DNA from: Cercis canadensis
Lineage: Eukaryota; Streptophyta; Magnoliopsida; Fabales; Fabaceae
Length of the DNA: 64,000 nucleotides
Assembly: GCA_003255065.1 (NCBI GenBank)
Contig: QAOA01006876.1
Span: 322,463 to 386,462, forward strand
Direction: 5' to 3'
The position numbers and the translations under genes were made by a program. This document shows positions 46,486 to 60,000 of this stretch, piece by piece (the first letter of the stretch is position 1; each line of letters opens with the position of its first letter). A model generated the notes under the pieces. That model searched no databases and had not been told where the DNA came from. It was given only the letters and a program-made list of their open reading frames with translations.

Positions 46486-49400
46486 TCACTTCCAAAACTT
46501 TACTCGCTTGTCATGACTGGCTGAAGCTACCAACCCAGTAGCATTTGATACTGCCAAGGAAGATACAAGCTTGTCATGTGCACGTAAAGTCGCTGTCTTG
46601 TTCTCACTGAAGTTCCAGAGCTCCAGAGTCTGAGATCCCAATGATTCCACATCAAAAAAAAAAAACTCCACATCAGCAAAATAAGAGCATGCTTATTATT
46701 TCAAAGTCAGAAAACATGTCGCATTACTTAATTAAACTGCATAAAATGGTAGAACAAATTAACTAATAGATAACTCACTTCATAACAGCCAATAACCAAC
46801 AAGGGATAGGAGGGATGGAAAACACAAGTGTTGAATTTGTTGCCACTGGCATTCAAATCATGAATGCATTCCCCTTTGCTGCCAGATCCAATTGTCCAGA
46901 CTCTAACAGAGTCATCACTCACAGATGCCAGATATTCACCAGAAGAATCCCAGCACACAGAATGAACAATGTTCTTATGACCCTAAAATCTCAGCACCAA
47001 AACAAGATTGATGAATAATGAATGGTTGAGAACACTTCAGGTTAAGAACTCAGTACCACAACTCAATAAAAGAATTAAAAAATAAATAAATGAATTTCAT
47101 TATTAAAGGAAAACTAAGGTCAACACACTTACTTTTCTAAGTTAATTAACAAATAAATCTGACTGGAGAATGCATGTCTAAGCCATAACGCCCCTCCAAA
47201 TGAATGTTGTCAGTTTCTTATTATCATATTACTCAAAATTAATTCACAAAGAAACCTAAAAAAATGAAATGATCATTACATTTTCCTAGTAGAAATCCAA
47301 AGATACATGTTAACAATAAATAACGCTATAATAAACACAAAAGAAGTATAAAAATATTCACAGCCAACCTGTAATTTAAGTCTGCAAACCAGGGTTTCTA
47401 CATCAAGAATGGAGACAAGATTATCAACTGCGGCAGCAAGAAGCCTTCCGAAACAAGGTTGAAATCTCATCTGAGTTGCACCACCCTGACAAAAGGGAGG
47501 AAATTATGTTATGTGCATGAGAATGATAAAAATATGCGAGGATCTGCTTTAGAATTTATTTCAAGATGAATAAATAGTGAACTCATACCTTAAAAACCCC
47601 AGCACAACTACCATTCAGAATACTCCAGTATCTTATCTCGCTATTATTATCACAGGAGAAGATAAGGTCCTCTTTACTAGGGTGAAAGTCCAGTGACATT
47701 ACAGCTGTAGAATGACCACTGAATGTACGAAGTGAATAGCCAGGCTGCAAAGTGCAATCACAGTTCCATCAATTATATGGAATGAGGGAAATCAGAAATG
47801 ATTATTGAACAACAGATAACCTAAATGGATGAGAGAAGAATCAGCACAATGCATTCCCTAGAGTCAAGAAATGCTGAAACCACATTGACAGGACTTAAAA
47901 CATAGGCTGACCTTATACAGCCTTTTAAGCTAAGCTAGACAATTTTCACTACTAAACCCAACACACCCATATCTTGTGAGGGGATTGGCCTCCAGGTTGC
48001 TCTCGAGTCAATTAGAACCGACCACAATTTTCATAGTTAACTTCAGTTCAAATAATGCATTACAGAGTAGATAAAAGCAATTATTCTTAGTAAACTGAAC
48101 CATATGCCTACAATAAGGTAATGTGGTTCAGGAATGAGAGGTTGCCCTTTCCCATTCCCATTAGTAGAATTAAGAATAAGGATCAATTTTCTTTCAGTAT
48201 CTGTTGCATTTACAGACAGATTAATTTATAGGATTCCAAATATGTATGAACAAAAAGAAAAAATAAATATGGGTACTCAAACAATATACATAGATACAGA
48301 AAAAAGGTATGTAACCAACTCTAAACAAGTCAAAGCAATAGATATGGAGGGTAAAAGACACCCTTCTACCTTTGACTGATTATTTCCTCTACTTTTAATC
48401 ATTTTGATCATACCATACTTTCCAGATTGATCTAACCAGGTCCTCACATTCACTTCCATTAAAAGTTGCTAAAATTTGAATTGCTAACAGTAGCAGAAAA
48501 AGAAGGGATTGTCAATAGACCCGCATTAAAAAATGTATATTTCAAAAGATTGTTCATACAGTAAAATATTAGGCATTGTGATAAGACATGGGTCAGAGTT
48601 GAGAGGACATCAGTTATTTCTCAACATAAATTTTGCAGAGTAAGTTCGAATCATCATTAACTTCTCAATCTCCCAGTCTCAATCCAAATTAATTCAACTG
48701 TACTACCAATTAATTTAAAACGGGATTTGATTTGACTGATGAAAAAGGATAAGATCATGACTAACATTATCAGCATCCCAAATTCTCACAGTTTTGTCAG
48801 CTGAGGAGGTAGCAATGCGTGGCATGCTTGGACTAAATCGGACATCAGTTATCCATTGAGAGTGTTCCTCAAGTGTAGATTTCAAACCAAACGACTCTGT
48901 GCACCACAATGAAGCCTGCAACAGAAAATCACAAAGTAGACAAATCGATTTCACCTTCTATTGATCAACAAATTCAAATTAAAGAACAATAAAGTTCCCA
49001 TAACTCACTAATTATCATGTTTCCAGTGAGATGGATATACAATTCACAATTGAAGTTGAACCAAGTACCTACCTTTTTATCATGGCCACCCGTAGCAAGC
49101 AATTTTCCATCTGATGAGAAGTGGCAACACTCAACTTTATGTGTACTTGCCACCATAAGATTCATCTCCTTAAATGAGATGCCTAATGTACAGTAGAACA
49201 TTTGAGTTTAAAACCTTAGGCTTATTTACACAACCATACAAAAAATCTAATCAATAAAGTACCTATTGGTTTAGGAAGGGGGTACAGTAGGGAAGAGTGA
49301 TACCTTTACCCACATCTTGACAATGACCGACTCTATCTCTAGGGTCTGCATCATCAGGAGATAAGAATGACTGAACATTATCACCCAAAGTTCCATCATC

Positions 49401-52400
49401 CATTAGACGATCCATATCAGCCTGCAATATGATAATTCAATTACCTTTCTTTCATATAGAGTGCCCTGATAATCCCATGCTACGAACTGTTAAACCTTAT
49501 AGGACACATCAAGAAACCTCAAAATTCTACTATCCACAAAGATGTCCAGAACCCAGTATTACTGGTTTACTTATTCTTGTCAATATTTTTTTTTAAGAAA
49601 AAAAAATACTTTTCTAGGACCTGATGAGGCATCCAACTTTTAAGCCTCTTTCTTGTAGTATAATTTCATTTGTGAAACAACAGGATGCATGAAAACAATC
49701 TATAAGGTGCAATATTAGGATTGCACAATCATGATTAAAAAGAAATATAACTTTGAATGAGATTATGCCTGCAAGAAGTACTCTCAGAAAAATAAACACA
49801 GAAATCTCTCACCATTTGATTCTGTGATGATGTTAGTGAGCCCAAACTATCAGAACTAAACATAAGCAACGACTTAGAAGAAGAAACATTCTGTTGCAGA
49901 GGTGGCACCGACATCACATCTGGTGTTTGCGTAGAAGGTGTTGAAGGCGAACTGGTCGATGGTCCGGTGGTGTTTGCAGTTCCAGAGCTATTAGCAGGAC
50001 CTGAAGATGATGCTTGCTTTCGTTTCCTCACAATGTGATTTTTGGAAGCCTTAAACAAGAAAAGAACCAATTCAAACTTTAACATGTATTAGCCATACTG
50101 CAACAACTAAAACTTTTGCCCCGAGGAAGCAGATTAGAAACCTGATCATTTCCTTGAAAGGTACTGGACATGCTACCATCTGCTGTTATGCAGCCCGAAA
50201 CAACCATTTTGTCTTGCCTCTGGAGATTTGGAGGCTGCTGGCGTGAAAGAGGATGTTGTAAATATTGTTGCTGCTGCTGGTTGCTCTGTTGCACTTGTTG
50301 CTGCTCAAGACAAAAATACATGTCATTAATACTTCAGAGAATCTCAAAGGTAATCCATTCTCATGGAACAGGCTAAATTGAAGGAAAAGTTAATCCAACC
50401 CAGGTACAGGTGCAAGTGATACCTTCAGCAACACATCTGAGTCTAGATGAGGCAATACAGGAGAATTAACTTGCACTGGTGTTCCAATGTTAGGAACTAA
50501 ATCACCAACAGAATTTGACCGGCCATCTTTCCCAAGACCCATATTTTGATTATTAAGAAGCATTCTCAGTCTCCTGCTCTCCAAATCATTTACAGATGAG
50601 GATGCTAAATTCTGCTGAGCCCGAAGCATTAGTTGCTGCTGTAGTGAAAGTTGACTAAAGGATTGTGGGGACTGCATCAAAGTATTCTGCTGAAGAAGTC
50701 CAGAGCGGAGCTGATCCAGTCCCTAAAATAATAGAGATCCAAGCACAATAGGAATAAAATCCCTCATGACAACTACAACATCAAAAATAAATTTAATATT
50801 GAGTGAACAGCATTAATAACATTGTTACACCTAAATTATATACATAAACATATAAGGTAAAAGGAATCTAAGAAAGCTTGCTTCTGCTTTTGTACTCTTG
50901 TTAATTCTCAAAATGTTAAGATATTTCAAGCATGAATTACTTAGTAAACTTATAAGTTAGCAACACAACCAATATTAGCAATTTCTATTTCACAATGACC
51001 TCTCATAATCTAAGCCAAAACATTTGCAAGAGGCCAGCTAAACAATTCTACACAAGCAAAATAAAGAGGCTTCCCTTGAGATAAAGCCAGATAAATTCTC
51101 TACCAGAAGTTCACTTCATCCAACCTACTTAAAATGAATAGACAAAGATAGTAAATATTCTTGACAAGACATTATTATCTATCAAGTGCACTACAATATA
51201 ATTTTCAATGCAACACCACCGAGTCCTTTTCCCTGTAATTTATCCACCTTCATAGTTGGAGTTTGCCAAATCCATGAACCAAGAAAGAGGGACAGGAGGA
51301 AAATATTTTTTTTTTTTAAAAAAAAAGAAAACATAACAAAGAGTAAGATAATTTACTAGGGAGAATTAGGCCAAGTAAATCTTACTGCTAAAGGCCATCC
51401 TTTCAGAGTCAAATTGCTACTACCTTGATTTGAACCTAAGAAATATGAGAATAGTAGTCAAAACCAATAATGTAAATGTAAATCCTAAAATTATACTGCT
51501 AAAATCAAATTGCAAAGCAAAGATGATGTGGCATATAAAGAGAGTATGTGCTAAATCATAGAATGCTAGATATGTCAAGAATGGAAAGTAAGGAATAAAA
51601 AATCATACTTGAGGTAATCAGCTTAGAATGGAAGGGTTTCAGAAATGCTATGAAAACATTATGGAAATAATGAATTGATATGGAAATATTTTGTGTACCC
51701 AAGAACATGGGAACATTTACCAACATATGGGAAAATATAAAAGGTTTATCTATTTTATTATTACATAGCATACAAATAGTCTTAAATTGGACAACATTGA
51801 CATAATATTTGGAATTGAACTTCTTTGAACCTTTTCAACTTTCAAGTATAAACACTACATATACAACACATCCACTTTGCAAAACAACAACCTTCAATTT
51901 GCTTAATAACTTCTTCTATTAAACATTATTCTTCAGACCCAATATTATTATTAATTACAAATATACTAATTGTAAGGCTTTCTAGAGTGTTTGGTTTTGC
52001 AATAGAACTGTGTTGAAGCTGAACACTCCTTTGAGGACATTGAAACGTGATGAACGCAGTTTCTACTGCAAAACCAAACACTTGCTTACTTCAACAACTC
52101 CATCCACAGACAAAGAGAACAACTGGCAACTTTATAAAGAAAAGCCCTAAAGTGCACAATCATTATTTAGTTACCCAAACTGAGTTTGACACAATTTTTA
52201 TTTAAGAAGGGGAAGGAATGAAACAGAAATCAAATCACACAAGAAAGCCATAACCAAGAGGAGGCATAGTCATAGTTGGGCATGAAAACTGAAAAGCAAG
52301 GAGATAGGAGTGGAGAAACAGTCAAGGTAAATCACTGCTCTGAAGACACTTATTCCAGTGCTTCAATTGCCTCAGCCATTGGAAACTTCAATTCATCTGA

Positions 52401-53479
52401 AAATATTTTGAAGTTGTTTTCCACCTGGATTTCTCATTCCAAATTTTATTCTTGCTCGTTTTTCCAATAAAATGTTTCAACAAATTCTAGAAACAAAATT
52501 CAATTTAATAAAAGCTGAGAATTTTTTATTCTACAATAGTTTTATATCCATGTGCAGCAATACTGAAATATTTAGATTGTTCCCAGCAGTCATTCTTGGT
52601 GAAAGACTGATGCCCATGTAACTCTTTAGAATAATGTAGAAATAACCCATTAAATGACTTATCAAGTTTTCATATTCAAATGCTAACCAACAAGAGAAAG
52701 TCTGGGAACAAAAATAGGTTCAATCTGAAAACATGATAATCAATACCATGAATTCCAATCAAAGATCCTTCTGGAACAGTAGCTCGAGGGCTCATCATTG
52801 GACTCATATCATTCTTTATGTCCTGTTTCAGCATACAAGATCAATAAATACAAAACATTATAGTAGAAATTGCACATACAGCAAGACAAAGATGATGATG
52901 ACAATTACTTGTGTAGACCCTGGAAGTTGCTGGTTCCGATTTTGAACTTGTTGAAGATTCCTGGGTAAACCCCTAGGTGCACCAAGCAATGTTTGCCTGC
53001 AAACACAATTCAACAGTTTACAAATTCAGGGCATAAGGGGAGGAGAAGCATCCAGAATAAGATAACTGAATAATAAATAAATATTCTCATCAAAAGACAA
53101 ATGATTGATAATCAGAGGCACCCTGGAGGTTGTCCACCAGTTGTTGTTGTTGCTGCTGCTGCTTTCAATAATGAGGCATGATTTGGGTCCAGAAGATGAC
53201 CAACATTACCACCTATCTTTTGCTGCATAACAAATAGTATAAACAATTTGATGCGAATTAAACAAAAGGGGGACCCAAATTGAAATCTTGAACAGATGAA
53301 ATACCTTCATAGTTGCATCATCAAAGGCATCTCTCTGGAGAGGAAGCTTCAAACTGTTCTCATACATTTTTGTTGCCAAGGCACTTGCAGTCACATGGCT
53401 CTGTCTCATCAGAGGATCACTGCCAATAGGACTGCTGGAACTGGCACAGCCACTAACAAGTTGCGGCCCACCCCTAAGT

Positions 53480-53511
<32 letters not shown>

Positions 53512-55541
53512 AGCATGCCTCTGCAAAAAGAGCTGCATTTGCATTTCTTGATGCTGATGCGGTTTCTGATGCTCTTGTTCTTGTTGCTTCTGCATATCTC
53601 GAGCCTTAATTTGTTGACTCTGTCATTTTGAAAAGTATACTAAGCACATTTATGATCTATACTACATACTTAACATAAAGAAATAAGGACCAGGTACAGC
53701 AATAGAAACAAAAATAGATAGTGTAGCATCTATTTTATGATTTTGACAGTGACAAAACTTCTTATGTTTGGTGTTAAAGTAAGAAAATCTTAGTAATCCC
53801 AAAATTACAGAAGACAGCAATATATACTAAGTCAACAATGGTAGTCCTGAGTATATAAAATTGTCAAAGAGAAAAATAAATTAAGAACAATACAAAACCA
53901 AAATCCCACCTTAATATAAGATGCTGCTGCTTCTGAGTGCTTCTCATCTGTCCTGGCAATAAATATGTCCCAGAAGACAGACCACCACTCAAAAAGAAAA
54001 CTACCAGGTGCATCTATAGCTGGTGCATATTACAAAAGGAGTCAAATTCAATTGTTTACAAGAAAAGAATTCGCATATACCTGGGGATGGTTTGCATGGG
54101 CTTTTTTTCTTCAAAGAAATGAAGAAAATGGGAAAGTTAATAATATTCACTTTTAGTTTCTAGAAGCTGAAATTGTTCTCCTCAAAAAGTGATTTTCTAC
54201 AACCAAAGAAGTAAACTCTTTTTTTTTTCTTTTGGCCAAAAGAAGGCCATCCAAATGGTCCCAAGTTCATTTCCCTTGAAAGAGTTCTTATCATTGGCTT
54301 ACCTACAGGATCTGTCGAGACCTTCCCTTCAGCCAGAAATGTGCTTGCAGAAGCATGTAAGTTTCTCTTCATGAGATAATCGTAGATGTACACATCTAAC
54401 CTGTCACCCAATCCCTCCCCGAACCCCCCGAGAAAAGGGATCAAGAGCACTACTCAGAACTAAGAAAAACAAGTATTCTAAATAATCAAGACAATCTGGT
54501 GATGGTGCAGATACACAAACCCAAACTGAATTATGTCAAAACCAAACAAATGCAAACATCCAGCCCACAGAAGATTACACATGAATTATGTTAGAAGAGA
54601 ATTTTCCATTTTCGGAAGTGACAGATACCAGAGACAACAAAAATTTTATGATTACTACTACGAACATAACAGTAAAAGAAACATCATACATGTCTGATAG
54701 CTAAAACACATGAACAATGGTTTTAACAAAAAAAAAGAAAAAAAAAAAATCTCACCAGAAGAACAGGGGAGGAGGTAACTAGAAGTCCATGCCACCAAGC
54801 CTAAACAAATTTTCCTTCTTAATTTCTTACAACCTAAGGAAACAAAGTTAAAACAAACAAAAGAAAACGTTTGCCAAAGATATCAATTTTCTCCATTTTC
54901 TTGCTGCCTTAAGCAACCTAACTTAAAACATGGTAAACCTTTCATAAGAAGTCGCAAATTTACTTTCCGGGAGGTGGGATTGGAGAGGAAATTTAAAACT
55001 TACTCGAAATGACAAGCTAAACAAATGTGATGCATGCAAGTAACATAAACACCAAAAGAAAAAAGCTTGCCAACATCAATTAAGAACTTAAGAAAAAAAA
55101 AAAAAAAAAAAANNNNNNNNNNAAAAAAAAAAAAAAAAAAAAAACCCTAGGCTAAAGAGTGAACAAATTTCCACAGAAAGCAGCTCAAACTATAAACAAA
55201 GAACAAAATAAACCTTGAAGATGTCCAAAAACATTTTAAAGGATAGACGCGGCTGAACACTAAAATGCGGGTCCTGCATAAACCTCTCAGAACACATGCA
55301 GATATCAAATGCAAATTTAGGGAAAAAGAAAACCAACAAGCTGACAGCATCATCAACACTGAAAACAAAACCCTAGAACCAAAACCTCTAGAAAGGCAGC
55401 GCCTTTATAAGAAGAACAACAACCAGAAAACTCTGTACCGGAAGAAGAAACCAGAACATTGTAAAACAAAACACAATACAGTAAATCCAGTAAAGAACAT
55501 AGTCCTTACATTTTATCGGCTTCCCAGTTGGTCTGAGACAT
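46486..55541 (-). CDS. LUG: Transcriptional co-repressor LEUNIG (LisH-LUFS-WD40)
   Basis: Groucho/Tup1-type nuclear co-repressor that works with SEUSS in floral and leaf patterning. Minus-strand coding exons: 55510-55541, 54303-54400, 53910-54019, 53305-53619, 53122-53222, 52909-52996, 52747-52822, 51386-51435, 50423-50722, 50142-50300, 49813-50049, 49304-49421, 49073-49182, 48766-48915, 47589-47744, 47369-47485, 46779-46982, 46486-46629; all GT-AG, 854 residues. The N-terminus [20 protein letters not shown] is the LisH part of LUFS, continued by [17 protein letters not shown]. Gln-rich tracts follow (11 consecutive Gln in exon 4), then [20 protein letters not shown], then seven WD40 repeats ending [16 protein letters not shown] and KTVRIWDAD blades are clear. 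[10 protein letters not shown] and [20 protein letters not shown] match LUG better than LEUNIG_HOMOLOG. The ten-N gap (55113-55122) is in intron 1. Confidence 0.93.
51985..52085. mobile_element. Small foldback MITE in a LEUNIG intron
   Basis: GAGTGTTTGGTTTTGCAATA at the left and, on the opposite strand, AAGTGTTTGGTTTTGCAGTA at the right form inverted ends about 100 bases apart. The similarity continues inward (GAACTGTGTT versus GAAACTGCGTT). The GTGTTTGG terminus recalls Tourist/Harbinger MITEs. Flanking triplets CTA and TTA are similar but not identical, so the target duplication is uncertain. Confidence 0.6.
53484..53516 (-). repeat. CAA/CAG repeat coding the LEUNIG poly-Gln tract
   Basis: Eleven consecutive Gln codons mixed from CAA and CAG, in exon 4 of the LEUNIG gene. 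Mixed codons should limit slippage. Gln tracts of variable length are normal in this family. Confidence 0.8.
55113..55122. other. Assembly gap (10 N) inside an A homopolymer
   Basis: Ten Ns with about 20 A on each side, in LEUNIG intron 1. It is the only multi-N gap in the window; its length is likely arbitrary. Confidence 0.9.
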
Positions 55542-57023
55542 GGTTTCTTTCAACCATAAAATAGGATTTGGTGTCACTTAGAAAAGAAACTGACTATGGC
55601 TACGGCAAGAAACTGTCAGATAAAATGTTTCCCGCTAGTCTTTGAAGGCCAAAGTTGAAAGTCCTCTGGATTTCCGCAAGAAAATGAAAGGCAGCGAATA
55701 TTAAATTCCCTTTCACAGTTTCACTCCCTTTTAAACATGATAGTAACGAGTCTTTGAAAATAATATTTTATCCAATTTTCTACCTCACTCTTAGTTATTT
55801 ATTTTTCAATTTTTTTCCTTTCCTTTATGAATGCACATTCTTGTTTCCCACGCAACAGTGCCAGAAAAATAAAAAAACAATGTTTGTTACGATTCTATGC
55901 CAATTCCCTCTCACGTGTGCTCATTCACACGTGTCGAAATTGTTTTTGTGCACTAAAAGTCTAAAATAAAGCTGCCGCCAGCTTTTTCATTTTCTATTCT
56001 CAGGGATACAGAGAACAACCCAAAATCTCGTTGAATTTTGCAAGTAATGGTATTTCCCGAAAGTGTTTGTTAAGCAGCACCGGGGGTGTAGTGTTCCTTA
56101 TCCCCTCCTCGGAGGATTTTTTTTTATTTTTGTGTAATTGTGAAAACCTATTACATATGTTAAAATATACAATTTTTTATAAAATATAAAAATATAATGA
56201 TATAAAAAAAAGTGTCAAATTCTTTTTTTTTTTTTGCTAAAGTTAAATTTTGTTTAATATATTTTCTTATATCTTATTATTCTTACATTTTATAAAAAAT
56301 AATATAATTTAACAATCGTATTCCAAAAAGTTACCAATTTCTTTTTTTAAGTACTTTTAACTACAACTCGAGATTCGAACACAAAACTTACAATTCTAGA
56401 TTCGAACACAAAACCTATAAGTCTTAAGAACGACCTCAGTACCACTCGACTACAAATCATTTGATTACCTATTACTAATTTTGGTAGTGTTTTTAAAAAT
56501 ATTAAAAATGCCAAATTCTATCACTATTTTATTCTTTTTGCTGCTAAAACAGGAATAATTATTTTATATGTTATACAATTAACAAACTTGGATATTTAGT
56601 AAATGTAGCTAAATAGTAATACTTTTTTTCCATAATTAAGTAGATAGGCGACAGTATTTAATCGAAGCTGATAAGTGATAACTACAGTTGCTATAAATAA
56701 TACATATTTTGAGCACATAAAATTACATGTTAGTATTTTAACCTATAATGATCTGTAGATCATGTCTTACAATTCAACATCAAAACCTTTTGTCTAAAGA
56801 ATTAAGATCAACTTTCAGGGGTAAATATATATATATATATAACATTTTGTCGAAGAGGAGTGAGTTGTCTTTGTTGTATTATCCGAAAATTCATGTGTTT
56901 TACAGGGATTAAATAGCTATGAAGTTTATTGATAGAAAATAGCTTAAATAGCCATCAAAAATTTCTTCCCAGAAATGATAATGGGAAAACAAACTCTAGG
57001 ACAAGCAAGATGGGCCAGGAATT
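55542..57023. other. LEUNIG leader/promoter and intergenic DNA
   Basis: Upstream of LEUNIG the first 450 bases are probably 5' UTR and promoter; ACGTGTGCT and CACACGTGTC (about 55913-55936) contain G-box-like ACGTG cores. Beyond about 56100 the DNA is AT-rich. One SINE-like copy lies at 56349-56465 and a (TA)n tract at about 56827-56842. The right end is 3' UTR of the BASS gene. Confidence 0.45.
56349..56465 (-). repeat. tRNA-like SINE-type repeat, copy 3
   Basis: On the minus strand it reads TTGTAGTCGAGTGGTACTGA, then GTCGTTCTTAAGACTTATAG, then TGTTCGAATCTAGAATTGTA. TAGTCGAGTGG fits a Pol III A box and GTTCGAATC a B box almost perfectly. The B-box part is duplicated in this copy (GTTCGAATCTCGAGTTGTAG follows). 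This is the least decayed of three copies by motif quality. Confidence 0.55.
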
Positions 57024-60000
57024 TCATTCCTTGAAATCATCTTTGTCATCAAGGGGAATTGGTCTATTCCTCCAAAAGACAGCAATAGCACTCCCCCCAA
57101 GCTGCACGACAACAGTGAAAGAACAAAATTAGTATATTCTTAATGCCTAAGACAAGTAAAGAACAAAATTAAACCGAGTATGAGTAAGCACAGGAACATA
57201 ACCCACCGCCATACAAACAACACTAACAGCAGAAGGAACAGCTACAAGGGGGTTTGTAAAGTGCTTCTGAGCAAGCAAAAATCCAAGTGCAGAGCTCTGC
57301 AGATCAAGATAAAAGTTTGACAAATGTGAAGCATACAACATCAAGAAATAACCTTGTTTTTTATGAAAGAAATCAATGACACATAGTACCAGTTTAAACA
57401 TCCTTTGAGAGTAAGACCATATGATGTTTGTTATCCTTGCAGTTCATCTCTTCACATGAAGCAATTCAATGCCATCTTAGACTATTAATCTATTTATCTA
57501 TATCCTTTCTTGTTCCTTTCTTGGGCATGTTACTACTCAAGAATGGGTGATTCACTTACGTGTGCTTTGATTTTCTTTTTTGCAATATGATCATAGGTCC
57601 ATACAAATAAACACAATTTGTGGTCCATACAAATAAACACAATTTGTGGCTTCTCCACTTTGCTTAAGAGACCAAATTATATCAAGAAAGATGACCCCCA
57701 TAACAGACTCCCTTCAGAGTTCATTCATATATTATACATTTTGTAAGTATGCATATTAAGATGCCAATTCCAGAGCACAAAATATAGAAACAAGCAAGAG
57801 CAACATGCATCATACAGAAAAAGGAGTTATGATTTAAAGATATTGAAGACATGGAAAAAAGCACCAAGCCCAGCAAAACAATTTGAAACAGGTCAACAAA
57901 AAAGGTAAACATGGAGACAGTATTTACCTGCATCCCACACTCTATAGATATTGTGCGGGATGTAGATTCACCAAATGATGCTTTTGAAACCCAATAACCA
58001 AGAGCAAATGCAACAGCATGTAGGATAGCTACTGGGAATATTAATTGTGCTCCTTGAGTTTTCAAGACCTCTGAAACTTGCCCAATCTAAAAAGTTAATA
58101 TATATCAAATTTCCTGCTCAAGCTATTGATCATTTGTATGGATTAATGAACTTGATCTTTTAGAACTTACTGGGCTTGCACAAAGGAGAGTAGTCAGAAT
58201 AACTCCTATCAAAGGTGTAACTGTGATTATCTTTGAAGTGAACTTGGGGAAAAACTCATTTGCCAACACTGCCAACAAAAGCAAATAGTATAGCAAAATC
58301 ATCTTAAGTCTTAATGCACTAAACCTTATGTCAAGTAATTACATGCTAGCATAAATTAAAGTTCCCATGGCAACCAACTCTAACAAATGTAACTTGATAG
58401 ATCCATCTCTTACCTCCAACAACAGTTGGGACTAAAACAACCTGAAAAGTGCTAATTGCCAGGCCCTACAAAAAAGAGACGAGAATACCTTCATCATTGA
58501 AAATACCAAAGGGGGAATTTTTGTGACAGAAATAATAGGAAATTTTCAGTATGGACATCAGAACAGAGTATATTATAAAGAAAGACAAGTAAATTGTCGA
58601 TGATACAAATTCCACATTCACTTTTTCATCTTCTAAGGAGAAAGGATGATTGTCAATCATACTTGCTTTTAATAACAGCTTTCCAAATAGCAGGCCAGTA
58701 TAATGTCATTTAAAGGAAAAGGTTTTCCAAAATCTCTTTCATGCCAAAAAAATAAGCATGCCGCAACTTACAGCTGCATCAACTGGAACAAGTTGACCAG
58801 CAAGAAGCTTCGTGAGGAGTGGTGTCATAATAATAGCTCCAATAGTTGAACACCTGTAGAAAAGCGAAGAACATATTTGATTAACTCTGAAGCTTTAGAG
58901 CTGAAAGCCACCATTCTATTCATTAATAGCATTAATATGCACTTGATTACAAGTTCATTGTCACTACAGAATATTGAATTGACAAAGCCAAAGTTACCTC
59001 CTCTAGGTATACTATAGTTGCAATCTTATGCAATCACTATTTGCAAGCTGTTTCCGCATTATGCTGCTCTGCATGTGAATGAGGATATTTACATTGAACT
59101 ATATGGCATTCAGAGATGCCATAGTGCAGGTTCTTTAGATTTCCATTAGAAGCGCATAATATCACAGAACTAAAAGCCCTAGCCCATGGCTCTTTTCTGT
59201 CAAGCTAAAGTTACTTCATAACAAACTTGTTTTGTCAGACTCAACATCCTACACATAAAAAGTTTTGGTAATTGTTCATGATCAGTGTTATATATGTCAT
59301 GTCTTTATTTCTCAAATTGCAGCCAGACAACATTGAAATGTTTTCTAACCTTGAACTGCCACAATTAAGCAATACAACGAGACATATTAATCCAAATTTC
59401 TCCATGTCTCCTCCTTTCAAATAAGTGACAGGAAACACAAATTTGAAGCAATTCTATAAGGACTAAAAACTCAGTTTGTACTATACAGGCTATACAGGGT
59501 AGGATAACTAGTAGTGCCAACTCAGTAGGGAACAATTTTATGCAATACACCCTACTAGTTCTAGATCCCTTTATTTCAACACTGAATTAAACAACAGACG
59601 GAGTTTTTAACTAGAATGACAATTTTACTGCTTGGAAGAGATAGAAAAACCAAAACAAGACCCCAAGACATTGAATTTTCAAATGCATGTAGCATCCATG
59701 AGTAAATGGTTCAGCATTATCACCAATATGTTTCATAAGCGACATTAAAGCATGAGTATAACTCTAAACTTCAGCCATGATCAGAAGGAGAGAGAAAAAA
59801 GGCGTTCATGTATGCAGGTTAAACATACGTTGTCATAAGAACTGAAAGTGCAACATTTCCCTTGGATATATAAGTAGCAACGTTTGATGCTTGACCTCCA
59901 GGGCAGCAGGAAACCAGGATAAGACCAGTTGCAAGAGGAGCAGAAAGTTTCATAGTCTGACAATCAGAGATAGATGTTAGAAGATTATCCATTGCAAAGG

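Noticed and set aside
53296-53631. Leucine-rich plus-strand frame
   Set aside because: Antisense shadow of the LEUNIG poly-Gln exon.
54401-54450. LEUNIG start at an ATG just upstream of exon 2
   Set aside because: The family start [11 protein letters not shown] is found in a separate exon at 55510-55541 with good splice sites.
46486-55541. LEUNIG_HOMOLOG as identity
   Set aside because: Middle-region and WD40 wording match LUG more closely, though clade assignment by eye is not final.
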